Assembly: GCA_030154185.1 (NCBI GenBank)
Contig: JASKKK010000003.1
Location: forward strand, 1-64,000
Source: Desulfuromonadales bacterium
GTDB taxonomy: Bacteria > Desulfobacterota > Desulfuromonadia > Desulfuromonadales > Syntrophotaleaceae
Direction: 5' to 3'
DNA length: 64,000 nucleotides
Shown here: piece after piece, positions 56,029 to 64,000 of the stretch
Layout of the letters: each line of letters starts with the position of its first letter
How positions within the stretch are numbered: position 1 is the first letter of the stretch
The notes under the pieces: generated by a model
What the model saw: the letters and a program-made list of their open reading frames with translations, nothing else
Told to the model about the DNA's origin: nothing
Database searches by the model: none
Translations under genes and position numbers: made by a program

Positions 56029-56189
56029 ATTGCAGGCTACCCTGCAACAACGCTATCCCAGGCAATTATACACCTGTTTTTCACTTTGAAAATCTCGAAG
56101 GAAATTCGCGTTATACCTTCCCTGTCCTTGGTGCTCTTTGTGGCGAGGCCCTTCATTTTTCCGCGCAACTCAGACAGATCAAATCGCCT

Positions 56190-56693
56190 TCAGAGTTCTT
56201 CGGGATGAGCCGCCTTGAGCATGCGGAACAATTCCCGGAAGGCGCGCTTATCCTTATGCTGCCGCGCACTTTCGGCCAGGCGGCGGAGTTTGTCGGTATC
56301 GATCCGGGACATCTTCTGACGCACCTCGTCGAGAGCGCCTTCGCGTTGCTCCGGGTCGCAAAGCCGTTCGCGCAACGCCTCCAGATAGTGAAAATCGGCT
56401 GCGGCCTTCCGACGGCCGAGCTGCAGGTCCTCGAGAAAGGCCTCCGCCTGCTGGTGGCTGTCTTCATCCCGACGCAACAGGCCGGCCAGATGCTTCAGCT
56501 GCCGCTTGCGGGCACCATGGGAGTTGATGCGGCGCGCTTCGTCGATAGCCTCGCGAATTTCACCGTTCAGAGGCAGCCGACGGAAATCGGCATCGCCAAG
56601 AGCGACGAGACGACCGGCCATGTCTTCCACGGCTTTAGCTGCACGTTTCTTGGCACTGCGGCTCGGTTGCTGTTCCCGCTTCAAATCATTCAT
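56190..56693 (-). CDS. darP: Ribosome-associated protein DarP/YjgA (DUF615)
   Basis: 167-residue, highly charged helical protein of the DUF615/YjgA family (DarP), which acts in late maturation of the large ribosomal subunit. The segment ARRINSHGARKRQLKHLAGL, in pieces RRINSHGARKRQ and LKHLAGLLR, is the family hallmark. Its ATG shares one base with the dtd stop (TGATG); AAGG lies 8 bases upstream. It is the last gene of the leftward housekeeping operon. The family is best known from Gammaproteobacteria and Betaproteobacteria; its role here is by similarity. Confidence 0.85.
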   Translation of the reverse strand: MNDLKREQQPSRSAKKRAAKAVEDMAGRLVALGDADFRRLPLNGEIREAIDEARRINSHGARKRQLKHLAGLLRRDEDSHQQAEAFLEDLQLGRRKAAADFHYLEALRERLCDPEQREGALDEVRQKMSRIDTDKLRRLAESARQHKDKRAFRELFRMLKAAHPEEL

Positions 56694-57142
56694 CAAAATA
56701 CCTTACGGCTGTCGAGCAGAAAAGTGGCCGGCCCGTCGTTGACGAGATGCACCTGCATCATGGCCTGAAAGCGCCCGGCGGCCACGGTCAGCCCCCGCTG
56801 GCGCAATTGCTCGATGTAATCGAGATATAACGCATTGGCGGTATCGGGGAGCGCAGCGCGGGAAAACCCGGGCCGCCGCCCCTTGCGGCAATCGGCGGCC
56901 AAAGTGAATTGGGAAACCACCAGCAACTCTCCGCCGATGTCCTCTACCGACAGATTCATCTTCCCCTGTGTATCCTCGAACAAGCGCAGCTCCGCGGTCT
57001 TTCTGGCCAGCAGCATGACATCCTGCCGATCATCGCCTTCTTCCACACCGAGCAGCACCATCAGTCCCCGATCGATGGCACCGACAATTTCACCGTCAAC
57101 CTCGACATGTGCCTGGGTCACACGCTGCAGTACCGCTCTCAT
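56693..57142 (-). CDS. dtd: D-aminoacyl-tRNA deacylase
   Basis: 149-residue proofreading enzyme that removes D-amino acids (and glycine from tRNA-Ala) from tRNA. The SQFTLA motif is exact. The second motif reads NDGPATFLLDS, with alanine where GPVT is usual, a small change next to the catalytic Gly-cisPro dipeptide. The start overlaps the nfo stop (ATGA), and the stop shares a base with the darP start. The call is secure by length and motifs. Confidence 0.95.
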   Translation of the reverse strand: MRAVLQRVTQAHVEVDGEIVGAIDRGLMVLLGVEEGDDRQDVMLLARKTAELRLFEDTQGKMNLSVEDIGGELLVVSQFTLAADCRKGRRPGFSRAALPDTANALYLDYIEQLRQRGLTVAAGRFQAMMQVHLVNDGPATFLLDSRKVF

Positions 57143-57987
57143 GCCTGCGCCTCCGCCATCTGGCGCAACATGGACAGTTCCCGCAAATGGTGACAGTTTT
57201 TCTCCCCAGGGGCGGTTTCCAGGATTTTAGGTACGGCTTCGAAGCGGGGATCCCGCATCAGGGCGGCAAAAGACTCCAGAGCGATGGAGCCCTGGCCGAT
57301 ATGCGCATGGCGGTCGACACGGGAGCCGCGCTCTTTTTTGGAATCGTTGAGATGAAAGGCGGCGATGCGATCGACACCGAAAAGACGCTCACATTCCTTC
57401 ATCACCTCTTGATAACCGTCCGCAGAGGTAAGATCGTAGCCGGCGGCAAACGCATGGCAGGTGTCGAAACAGATGCCGAAATTCCCATCGGGCACCAGCT
57501 CCATGATCGTTGCCAGGTGTTCGAGGCGATACCCGAGGTAACTGCCTTGGCCGGCGGTATTTTCCAGCAATACCTGTACCTGGGGCGGCGCCTCGGCAAA
57601 AACAGCGCGAAAAGCTTCCGCGATGCGCTGTAGTCCTACATCCTCCCCCGCATCGAGGTGCGCGCCGGGATGCATCACCAATCCGCCGATGCCGAGGGTG
57701 GCGCAACGCTGCATTTCATCCTGGAAGGCGGCCAGGGAACGACTGCGTTTTTCACCATCGGGCGCTGCCAGATTGATAAGATAGCTGTCGTGGGCGATAA
57801 CCGAAGAGACCCGACTGCTTTTCCTTGCGGAAGCAAAAGCCTCAATCTCCTTATCGTGCAAGGGTTTGGCCTTCCACCGGTTGGCGTTTTTGGTAAAGAT
57901 CTGCATAGCTGTGGCGCCGATGTCCTCCGCCCGGCGAAAGGCGCGACTGGCGCCGCCGGCAATGGATACGTGAGCTCCAAGCAGCAT
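57139..57987 (-). CDS. nfo: Endonuclease IV (AP endonuclease)
   Basis: Zinc-dependent apurinic/apyrimidinic endonuclease of base-excision repair, 282 residues, TIM barrel. The N-terminus LLGAHVSIAGG and the zinc-ligand segments VMHPGAHLDAG, LLENTAGQG, CFDTCHAFAAGYD, FHLNDSK and DRHAHIGQG are all readable and match the family. The ATG at 57987 lies two bases after the nucleotidase stop. The upstream G7 tract (57993-57999 on the other strand as C7) forms its ribosome-binding site. Confidence 0.96.
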   Translation of the reverse strand: MLLGAHVSIAGGASRAFRRAEDIGATAMQIFTKNANRWKAKPLHDKEIEAFASARKSSRVSSVIAHDSYLINLAAPDGEKRSRSLAAFQDEMQRCATLGIGGLVMHPGAHLDAGEDVGLQRIAEAFRAVFAEAPPQVQVLLENTAGQGSYLGYRLEHLATIMELVPDGNFGICFDTCHAFAAGYDLTSADGYQEVMKECERLFGVDRIAAFHLNDSKKERGSRVDRHAHIGQGSIALESFAALMRDPRFEAVPKILETAPGEKNCHHLRELSMLRQMAEAQA

Positions 57988-57989
57988 AT

Positions 57990-58652
57990 TCACCCCCCCG
58001 CAATCGTCGAGGGGAAGCCGGCGGCTGTCCCGCCCGCCAGGATTTCGGGAAGCTGCACGACCTCGGCAAGCTGTCGGTCGACAAACGGTTCGGTCTCGGC
58101 ATGGCCTACCAGAATGGTGACCATTCCAAGCTCCTTGGCCGGTTTGAGATTGGCCACGCTGTCTTCCACCATCATGCATCGCTCGCCGGCCATACCCAGG
58201 TTATCCAGCACCCGACGATACGGCTCGGGATAGGGTTTGGGAAGATAGTCGGCAACCCGGATATCGAAGACTTCATCGAACAGATCGGCAACGCCCAGCG
58301 CATCGAGAACGCGGTCGACATGGGCACGACTGCTGTTGGTGAAAATGACCTTGGTCTGAGGCAGCGATACCAGCACTTTTCTAAGTTCGGGATCGACATG
58401 CAGGCGGCTGCCGACGTTCACATCGTGAACATAGTGCAGATAATCCTCGGGATCGACCTGATGATGCCGCATGAGCCCCTGCATGGTAACGCCGTAGTCC
58501 TGCCAGTATCGACGGCGCAAGGTGTCGACCTGCTGCAGGGGGATGCCGACCACCTCGTGCATGTAATTGTTGATGCGCTTGTCTATAAGCGAAAACAGGT
58601 CACAGCGAGGTGAATAAAGAGTGTTGTCGAGATCGAACAAGATACAATCCAT
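57990..58652 (-). CDS. HAD-family pyrimidine 5'-nucleotidase-like hydrolase
   Basis: 220-residue haloacid-dehalogenase-fold phosphatase. The nucleophile motif DLDNTLYSP is at the very N-terminus, motif II appears as FTNSSRAH, motif III lysine near LPKPYPEPY and motif IV as MVEDSVANL. The DLDNTLY form and length match the SDT1/pyrimidine 5'-nucleotidase subfamily (TIGR01993). GGAGG lies about 10 bases before the ATG. It lies between HIT and nfo genes in a tight operon and could clear nucleotides. Confidence 0.88.
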   Translation of the reverse strand: MDCILFDLDNTLYSPRCDLFSLIDKRINNYMHEVVGIPLQQVDTLRRRYWQDYGVTMQGLMRHHQVDPEDYLHYVHDVNVGSRLHVDPELRKVLVSLPQTKVIFTNSSRAHVDRVLDALGVADLFDEVFDIRVADYLPKPYPEPYRRVLDNLGMAGERCMMVEDSVANLKPAKELGMVTILVGHAETEPFVDRQLAEVVQLPEILAGGTAAGFPSTIAGG

Positions 58653-58657
58653 AGCGC

Positions 58658-59089
58658 TTATTCCTCCCCGCATTCGACCCGATCCAGAGCCACGCGAATG
58701 CGGCTGATCTCCTCGCGATACCGGTTGTCGGAAAGCCGACATTCCTGGTGGGATTCGCTCCAGATGGGGCGCGGCCAGAGCGGGTCGTCGGTCTGCCGCG
58801 GCACCAGATGCCAATGCATGTGTGGCACCATGTTGCCGAGCAGTTCATAATTCATCTTGGCTGGCCGGTAAACGGCGGCCAGGGCTGCCGCCATGCGGCT
58901 GACCTCTTCCACGACGGCCCCGCGCACGCCCGGTTCCATGTGGAAAAGCTCGGTAACGTGGGATTTGGTAAACAGCAGGGTATAGCCGGGAAAGAACTGA
59001 TCACCATTGAGCATGGCGTAGCAGTGCTCGAATTCGGCGATACGCAGTTGCGACTGGTCCTGCCAGCGCGTGCACATGGGACAGCTCAT
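58658..59089 (-). CDS. HIT-family nucleotide-binding protein
   Basis: 143-residue histidine-triad protein with HMHWHLVPR, the HxHxH nucleotide-phosphate site near residue 95. A CPMC pair at residues 3-6 is typical of zinc-bound HIT proteins. Such proteins hydrolyse adenosine phosphoramidates or dinucleoside polyphosphates. The start overlaps the dapF stop (ATGA), and the nucleotidase gene begins five bases after its stop. Substrate not assigned. Confidence 0.9.
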   Translation of the reverse strand: MSCPMCTRWQDQSQLRIAEFEHCYAMLNGDQFFPGYTLLFTKSHVTELFHMEPGVRGAVVEEVSRMAAALAAVYRPAKMNYELLGNMVPHMHWHLVPRQTDDPLWPRPIWSESHQECRLSDNRYREEISRIRVALDRVECGEE

Positions 59090-59925
59090 TGAGGATCGAA
59101 ATCTCCCTCGAATACCTGTACTGCCGGACCGGTCATATAGACGCTGCCGTCCTCGTCCCATTCCATTTCCAGGTCGCCGCCCAGCAGATGATTAAGCAGG
59201 CGCCGCTCGGTCTTTTCGTTGAGAACGCAGGCGACAGTCACCGCTGAAGAGCCGGTGCCGCAGGCCAGGGTCTCGCCGGCCCCGCGTTCCCAGGTGCGCT
59301 GTTTGATCTCGGTGGGAGAAATGATCTCTATAAATTCGACGTTGGTGCGATTGGGAAACAGGTCGTGGCTTTCGATGATTGGGCCGTATTTGGAAACCGG
59401 AAATTCATCGACATTGTCCACAAAAATGATGCAATGAGGATTGCCCATGGACACACAGGTGATATGGAAGGTGCGGTCCAGAACTTTCATCTCGGTATTT
59501 ACGACCTGCTCGTCAGGGTTGCCGGTCATGGGAATTTCGCCCCGCGTAAGCCGTGGTTTGCCCATATTGACGCGCACCCGTTCGACCTTGTTGTCGTCGT
59601 TGATAAACAACTGCAATGTCAGAATGCCGGCACCGGTTTCCGCTGTAATCTCCTGCTTGTCGACCAGACCATGGTCATAAGCGTATTTGGCGACACATCG
59701 GATGCCGTTGCCGCACATCTCCGATTCGCTGCCATCCGAATTGAACATGCGCATGCGCACGTCGGCCACCTCGGAAGGCAAAATCAGAATCAGACCGTCC
59801 GAACCGATACCGAAGTTGCGGTTGCTGACCGTACGGGCCATGGCGACAGGATCGTCGATGGTTTCTTCAAAACAATTGACATAGACATAGTCGTTGCCGG
59901 CGCCGTGCATTTTGGCGAATTTCAT
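59086..59925 (-). CDS. dapF: Diaminopimelate epimerase
   Basis: Interconverts LL- and meso-diaminopimelate for lysine and peptidoglycan; 279 residues. Both catalytic cysteines are present: [10 protein letters not shown] in the first half and [10 protein letters not shown] in the second. The opening [14 protein letters not shown] is typical. AGGG lies 8 bases before the ATG at 59925; a frame to 60090 is longer but unsupported. It heads the leftward operon dapF, HIT, nucleotidase, nfo, dtd, darP. Confidence 0.97.
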   Translation of the reverse strand: MKFAKMHGAGNDYVYVNCFEETIDDPVAMARTVSNRNFGIGSDGLILILPSEVADVRMRMFNSDGSESEMCGNGIRCVAKYAYDHGLVDKQEITAETGAGILTLQLFINDDNKVERVRVNMGKPRLTRGEIPMTGNPDEQVVNTEMKVLDRTFHITCVSMGNPHCIIFVDNVDEFPVSKYGPIIESHDLFPNRTNVEFIEIISPTEIKQRTWERGAGETLACGTGSSAVTVACVLNEKTERRLLNHLLGGDLEMEWDEDGSVYMTGPAVQVFEGDFDPQ

Positions 59926-60078
59926 GAAAAAAGCCCTTCCTTTTTCTCTGTATGATCTGAATGATTGTAAACTGGAATTATAGAAAAAACCGACCGTTCC
60001 CACAAGGGCCATCTTAATTGACCGGAATAACCGTCTAACGTATGATGTCGTCATATGTATCGTTCGGGAGAAAACTTC

Positions 60079-60297
60079 ATGGCATATCATTTGAAAACCA
60101 AAATCTGGCAGACGGGTTCCCTGGAATGGTGGGGGATAATCGATGGCGAAGATGTCTTTTTGGGAGGCAGGGAATTTCCTTTGCCTCCCGAAGACGGCGA
60201 TCGTTGGATCGTCCGTGCCACCGGGGAAGCATTCTGCATACTCGATGGCGAGATCAGACGGGCCTCCGACGCCCCCGAACCGGAGAAATGTCCATGA
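60079..60297 (+). CDS. Small hypothetical protein coupled to an MBL-fold hydrolase
   Basis: 72-residue soluble protein with many tryptophans ([16 protein letters not shown]), acidic, ending EPEKCP. GGGAG lies 8 bases before the ATG. Its stop overlaps the next start (ATGA), which argues that it is real and translated with the MBL protein. I do not recognise a family. It may be a small beta-barrel-like partner or regulator. Confidence 0.6.
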   Translation: MAYHLKTKIWQTGSLEWWGIIDGEDVFLGGREFPLPPEDGDRWIVRATGEAFCILDGEIRRASDAPEPEKCP

Positions 60298-60917
60298 AAA
60301 TAGGAACTCTTGAGATCATCCAGATCCCGGCCGGCGAAATGAACAACTTCTCCTACCTGCTGTTCTGCCCGGCGACGCGCCGGGGGCTGGCAGTCGACCC
60401 TTCGCTGGAACCGCAACGCCTGCTCGATGCCATCGATGCACACGGGGTCGACCTGACCTGGCTGGTCAACACCCACGGGCATCGCGATCATGTCGCCGGC
60501 AACGACCTCATACTCCAGGCTACCGGTGCCTCCCTCGCCGCCCATCCTCTGGCTGTTCCGAAAATCGACAGGCCCTTGACCGAAGGCGACGCGCTCATGG
60601 TTGGCGATACGGAGGTGAAGGTTCTGCACACCCCCGGGCATACACCTGCGGATATCACCCTGAATCCGCCTGGAGTCCTGTTGACCGGCGACACGCTTTT
60701 CGTCACCAAGGTCGGCCGGGCCGACATGACCGGCAGCGATCCCGTTGCCTTATATGACAGTTTGCGGCGGCTTGCACAGTTCCCCGGGGAAACCCTGGTC
60801 TTTCCGGGTCATGATTACGGACCGAAAGCATATTCTTCCATCGAGTACGAAAGACGAAACAACCCTTATCTGCGCTGCCCTGATCTCGAAAGTTTTCTTG
60901 CCTTGCGCATGGGATGA
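60294..60917 (+). CDS. MBL-fold hydrolase, glyoxalase II-like
   Basis: 207-residue metallo-beta-lactamase-fold hydrolase. The metal motif [10 protein letters not shown] (HxHxDH) is followed by [14 protein letters not shown] and FPGHDYG, the layout of glyoxalase II and persulfide dioxygenase-like proteins, though it is shorter than true GloB and lacks its C-terminal helical domain. GGAG lies 8 bases before the ATG. A thioester or persulfide substrate is possible but not shown. Confidence 0.88.
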   Translation: MKIGTLEIIQIPAGEMNNFSYLLFCPATRRGLAVDPSLEPQRLLDAIDAHGVDLTWLVNTHGHRDHVAGNDLILQATGASLAAHPLAVPKIDRPLTEGDALMVGDTEVKVLHTPGHTPADITLNPPGVLLTGDTLFVTKVGRADMTGSDPVALYDSLRRLAQFPGETLVFPGHDYGPKAYSSIEYERRNNPYLRCPDLESFLALRMG

Positions 60918-60975
60918 TGGTTTTGGCAGGAACATGCCTGCCTCAAATAAAATTGCATGGGAGGAGGTATGACGG

Positions 60976-62064
60976 TTGGGGTGGGGCCGCCGACTGTCAT
61001 GGTTGATATTTATGACAAGCAACCTTCTGGAGCAGCTGGTAAGCACCGGCGTGCTGACCCGGCAGATGGCCGAGAAAGTACGGTCTCATGCCGGGCAAAA
61101 CGGTATGGCGACCAGCACCAGTCTACTCACCCTTACCACCCTCGGCGAAGACTGTCTGGCGCAATTCCTCAGTCGGCAACTCGATCGCCCCTGTTTTGAA
61201 CCGCGCCGGATGCAGGAACTGCCGCCGGTGTTACGGGAATTTTTATCCATCGACCAGGCGCTGAAGTACCGGGTGTTGCCCTTGCGTCTCGAGCAACAGG
61301 GGCTCGTCGTCGCCATGGCCGATCCGAGCGACAAGCAAAACCTGCACCTTCTGGCCGAACTTATCGGTTATCCTCCGATCCCTCTCGTAGCCCCGGAACT
61401 CCGCCTGCTGCAGGCCATACAGCGCTGCTACGGCATGGAACTTCCCGATCATGAACAGTCGCTTCTGGAAAAAAAGAGATCCGCAGCAAATGTGCCCTCC
61501 ACCCTTGTGGAGGAAGCGCCGGATGAAGCCTTACTGGAAGAAGCTGAAATCGTGGAAGACGAGCCTTTGCAGAGGCCCGAAGAACCCGCAGCCGACCTGA
61601 ACTCCGGATTGGCGGAGGCGCGATGTCGCGATGATGTAGCGGACGCACTGATGGCTCACCTGGCCGGACAATTCGACCGACTGGCGCTGTTTCTGTATCG
61701 TAATGGGGTTTTGCAGGGATGGCGGGCGCTGGTAGGGCATACTCCCCTGCCTGGATTTTCAGAGTCAAGGTTGTCGACTGCAGACAGTACCATTCTGCAG
61801 TCGGTTCTGACAGATCAAAGTCCGTTTCTGGGCCGCATCTTTGAGCCGAACCTGAGGGCACAACTGTCCCGCGCCCTGGGAGCGGCGCCGGAAAGGGTTT
61901 CAATGCTGCCTCTAATTCTGGCAGGCAGATCGGTCGGATTGCTGTATGTCGAAGATGCCGGCCACAATATATGCGAACGTGTGGCGGAACTGCGAAATCT
62001 GCTGGCGAAAACGGCCTGCGCTTTGGAAATACTCATTCTGCGTCAGAAACTCGCCCGGCACTGA
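60976..62064 (+). CDS. GspE/PilB N-terminal-domain protein with GAF-like C-terminus, no ATPase
   Basis: 362-residue protein. Residues about 15-150 resemble the N-terminal domain of type II secretion/pilus ATPases (MshEN, PF05157): LLEQLVSTGVLTRQM, FLSRQLDRPCFEP and VAMADPSDKQNL. An acidic Glu/Pro-rich linker follows (about 165-225), and then a GAF-like domain (about 230-355). There is no Walker A or B, so this is not a secretion ATPase; MshEN-type modules also bind cyclic di-GMP. The TTG at 60976 is chosen for its GGAGG 8 bases upstream; an ATG at 61012 lacks a ribosome site but would also keep the domain. It is probably a signalling protein. Confidence 0.7.
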   Translation: MGWGRRLSWLIFMTSNLLEQLVSTGVLTRQMAEKVRSHAGQNGMATSTSLLTLTTLGEDCLAQFLSRQLDRPCFEPRRMQELPPVLREFLSIDQALKYRVLPLRLEQQGLVVAMADPSDKQNLHLLAELIGYPPIPLVAPELRLLQAIQRCYGMELPDHEQSLLEKKRSAANVPSTLVEEAPDEALLEEAEIVEDEPLQRPEEPAADLNSGLAEARCRDDVADALMAHLAGQFDRLALFLYRNGVLQGWRALVGHTPLPGFSESRLSTADSTILQSVLTDQSPFLGRIFEPNLRAQLSRALGAAPERVSMLPLILAGRSVGLLYVEDAGHNICERVAELRNLLAKTACALEILILRQKLARH

Positions 62065-62131
62065 CAGCCCTAATCGCTCCGTGTCAGCATTGCGTATCGA
62101 TACTTCGGTGCCTGCGCCGGCGATGGCGACA

Positions 62132-63385
62132 TCAATCCCTTTCTACGTACAGCCCCTCTTCATCCAGCACCTGATTTGCCGGAATCACCAGGCTCCCCGC
62201 CAGGCGGTCGTTCCATCCCCGTCCTTCGCGATTGAGCAACATGCTGCAGAACCCCAGCCCCGCCGGCAGCAGGCACATCAGCCCACCCACGGTACGCAGA
62301 AAAGCCTGGGAAAGGTGCAGCGGTTCGCCGCTGGTATCGACCACCAGTAATTTTCCAGCCATTTTTCCGGGCGTCTGACCGCCCAGATAATGAAACAAGG
62401 TGAAATAACCGAAAGCCAGTCCGAAGAAAACCAGAAAATAAGGACCAATATGGTCGGCCAGACTCTGCGGCTGCGGCCATCTGAAATCGCCCATCCCCTG
62501 CCTCAGATACTCTCCGGAGAGCACAAACACTACAAAGACGGCAGCCAGCAATCCCGCATCGAAAACGAAAGCAAGCCCCCGTGATGCCAACGGAGCCCGT
62601 TGCGAGACTTCCTCGACCTCGTCGGCAAACGGCAACTCGACCTGTTCCGGAAAATCTGTCGGATAAGATTTGGCTTCAGCATCAACGTGGGTCTGCGCCT
62701 CTTCAGATCCGAATGGCGGAAGAGGTTCCTGATCCTCCAAAGCAACATCGGGCTTTGTACGGCGCCAGGGGAGTTCTTCACCTTCTGAAAGCCAGGTATC
62801 GAGATCATCATCCAAGGCCAGTTCCTCATCCCCCGGGCCCTGATTGGACTCCAGGACCGCACCACCCTCGAAACTGTCGACTCCCCGTCCCTCTGTGTCT
62901 GTAAAAACGTCCGCATCCTCTTCGGGCGCCGGTTCTTCATCGACAGGCCCAACCGCTTCGGTTGGTTCTATGTCATGCGGCGGCTCATCGCCAGGCAGCA
63001 ACGGCTCGGCCGGATCCTCCTCTATGACAAAACTATCAAAAGTCGCTTCGCTTCCCGTCCAGTCCATGTCGGGATCAAGGGTAGCGGCCAGTTCCTCGTC
63101 CACGGTACCGAGTTCGTCAAAATAATTTTCCAGATCCGCATCTGTTTCATCATCGTTCAGAGATGCCATTTCGGCAACCGTACAGATATCTTTCTCGTCC
63201 GGCAAAGTGGTGTCGAAAGGATCTTCAACCAGCGGCTGTGACGATCCCGCAGCATAACCGGCGCGACCGGGAAGGGTCGGATCCCCAAGCCCCAGCCGGT
63301 CACGCAGTTCAGACAGATCGCGGCCACATTTCTTACACGTGGCCAGGTAGTTAAAACTCTGGAAACCGCACTTTGGACATTTCAT
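62132..63385 (-). CDS. Zinc-ribbon/RDD-family membrane protein with acidic linker
   Basis: 417-residue protein. An N-terminal zinc ribbon, CPKCGFQS and CKKCGRDL (CxxC...CxxC within residues 3-21), is followed by a linker of about 230 residues very rich in Asp and Glu. A C-terminal RDD domain (about 265-410) has three membrane segments; LGGQTPGKMAGKLLVVD is the RDD hallmark. AAGGAG lies before the ATG. RDD proteins are of uncertain function; some are proposed transporters. The acidic linker is likely disordered. It converges with the GspE-N-like gene and follows rsmE in direction after a hairpin repeat. Confidence 0.82.
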   Translation of the reverse strand: MKCPKCGFQSFNYLATCKKCGRDLSELRDRLGLGDPTLPGRAGYAAGSSQPLVEDPFDTTLPDEKDICTVAEMASLNDDETDADLENYFDELGTVDEELAATLDPDMDWTGSEATFDSFVIEEDPAEPLLPGDEPPHDIEPTEAVGPVDEEPAPEEDADVFTDTEGRGVDSFEGGAVLESNQGPGDEELALDDDLDTWLSEGEELPWRRTKPDVALEDQEPLPPFGSEEAQTHVDAEAKSYPTDFPEQVELPFADEVEEVSQRAPLASRGLAFVFDAGLLAAVFVVFVLSGEYLRQGMGDFRWPQPQSLADHIGPYFLVFFGLAFGYFTLFHYLGGQTPGKMAGKLLVVDTSGEPLHLSQAFLRTVGGLMCLLPAGLGFCSMLLNREGRGWNDRLAGSLVIPANQVLDEEGLYVERD

Positions 63386-63461
63386 GTCGACTCCTTCGCA
63401 AAGGCTTCGATAAGCTTGTTTTCATCCGAAAACGTCTCGTTTCCTATATGAAAACTACGCC

Positions 63462-63490
63462 GTGTCCATCCAGACTTTCCGGATGGACAC
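63462..63490 (-). repeat. Dispersed short hairpin, copy 3
   Basis: GTGTCCATCC (63462-63471) and GGATGGACAC (63481-63490) form a perfect 10-bp stem around a 9-base loop. It begins one base after the rsmE stop on the minus strand. It has the same ACAC end and CATCC core as the copies at 1494 and 4457. A half-copy, TTCATCCG, lies at 63421-63428. Confidence 0.55.
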
Positions 63491-63491
63491 A

Positions 63492-64000
63492 TTATGAAGC
63501 CCTTTCGCCCCCAAGGTCACCGTAGCGATATTGCAGAATGGCTGCCGCAGCAAACCCGGCTGTTTCACTACGTAAAATACGCGGGCCGAACAATACCGGA
63601 ACAAACCCGTGACGCCGCGCGATATCAGCTTCTTCATCAGAAAACCCGCCCTCCGGCCCGACGAGCACCGAGGCCCCCTCCGGAATCCTCTGCGGAAAAA
63701 CGGTATCAATAGGTTGACTGCCTTCTTCCCACAACATCAGCCGCAACTCGCTTTGACATCGGGCCAAAGCCTCATCCAGAGAACATATGTCGGACAGGGA
63801 AGGCAACACCGGCCTGCGGCTCTGGCGAGCTGCTTCGCGGATGATGCGCAGCCATCGCTCACGCCGCTGATGTTCCCGGCGCACGGCAAGCCTCGGCACG
63901 CTGCGGGAGGCATACAGCGGCGTAAAGCGGCTGACCCCCAGTTCTGTTCCCTTTTGCAGGACCAGCTCCATTTTATCGGCTTTGGGAAGAGCTTGCATCA
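63492..64000 (-). CDS. rsmE: 16S rRNA (uracil-1498-N3) methyltransferase, 5' end outside window
   Basis: C-terminal two-thirds of RsmE, which methylates U1498 of 16S rRNA with SAM. The reading frame is open to the right edge, so the N-terminal PUA-like domain is missing from the window. The SPOUT-type knot motifs are visible: KGTELGVSRF, VGPEGGFSDEE and GPRILRSETA near the C-terminus. It is followed by a hairpin repeat and then the zinc-ribbon/RDD gene in the same direction. Confidence 0.93.
   Translation of the reverse strand, partial: MQALPKADKMELVLQKGTELGVSRFTPLYASRSVPRLAVRREHQRRERWLRIIREAARQSRRPVLPSLSDICSLDEALARCQSELRLMLWEEGSQPIDTVFPQRIPEGASVLVGPEGGFSDEEADIARRHGFVPVLFGPRILRSETAGFAAAAILQYRYGDLGGERAS

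Overview
The window looks like chromosome of a Desulfuromonadota bacterium, of the Desulfuromonas/Pelobacter/Syntrophotalea kind. This is inferred from gene content and order, not from an rRNA gene. The evidence is a heme operon in the order met8-ccsA-hemA-hemC-cobA/hemD-hemB, a TIGR04442-like protein, a CcsA/ResB cytochrome c pair, an archaeal-type methionine adenosyltransferase, PAS sensors with a CxxCH motif, and moderately GC-rich coding DNA. No tRNA, rRNA, CRISPR array, prophage or intact insertion sequence was found.

Layout. 1-6.9 kb: partial leucyl aminopeptidase, an MBL-fold hydrolase overlapping a TIGR04442-like protein, a second-type EF-G and a small lipoprotein. 7.1-14.8 kb: a long leader, a TonB-dependent receptor, a CcsA-like/ResB pair, and two tandem secreted proteins that join two SUOX-like domains to a tetrapyrrole-methylase domain. 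14.8-24.9 kb: APC permease, TPP enzyme, tamA-tamB, marC-family protein. 25-29.2 kb: archaeal-type MAT, an arsR-permease-thioredoxin operon with a visible operator, and queH. 29.2-39.3 kb: hybrid sensor kinase, gamma-glutamylcyclotransferase fragment, rdgC, a proton antiporter with a separate RCK protein, and a GAF/AAA+ sigma54-type activator. 39.4-43.3 kb: an autotransporter with an N-terminal metzincin-like protease, broken by a one-base shift in a 7-base C tract. 43.5-46.2 kb: a GNAT-BKACE-PP-loop operon of unknown product. 46.4-55.5 kb: tetrapyrrole operon with downstream M16 peptidase and DUF2270 protein. 55.6-64 kb: trxA, a tightly overlapping housekeeping operon (dapF-HIT-nucleotidase-nfo-dtd-darP), a second MBL protein, a GspE-N/GAF-like protein, a zinc-ribbon/RDD protein and partial rsmE.

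The most unusual locus is 7.1-14.8 kb. A receptor, a System II-like cytochrome c maturation pair and two exported proteins carrying a normally cytoplasmic SAM-dependent tetrapyrrole-methylase fold appear co-transcribed. One of the fusions also has a heme-attachment CxxCH motif. This suggests envelope handling of a tetrapyrrole or metal complex by a system I cannot match to a described pathway. The second notable item is the autotransporter, whose reading frame could be switched by slippage in the C7 tract.

Several start codons were moved downstream of the longest open frame because a clear Shine-Dalgarno sequence or a signal peptide supports the inner start. All functions are inferred from motifs read by eye; no database search was run.
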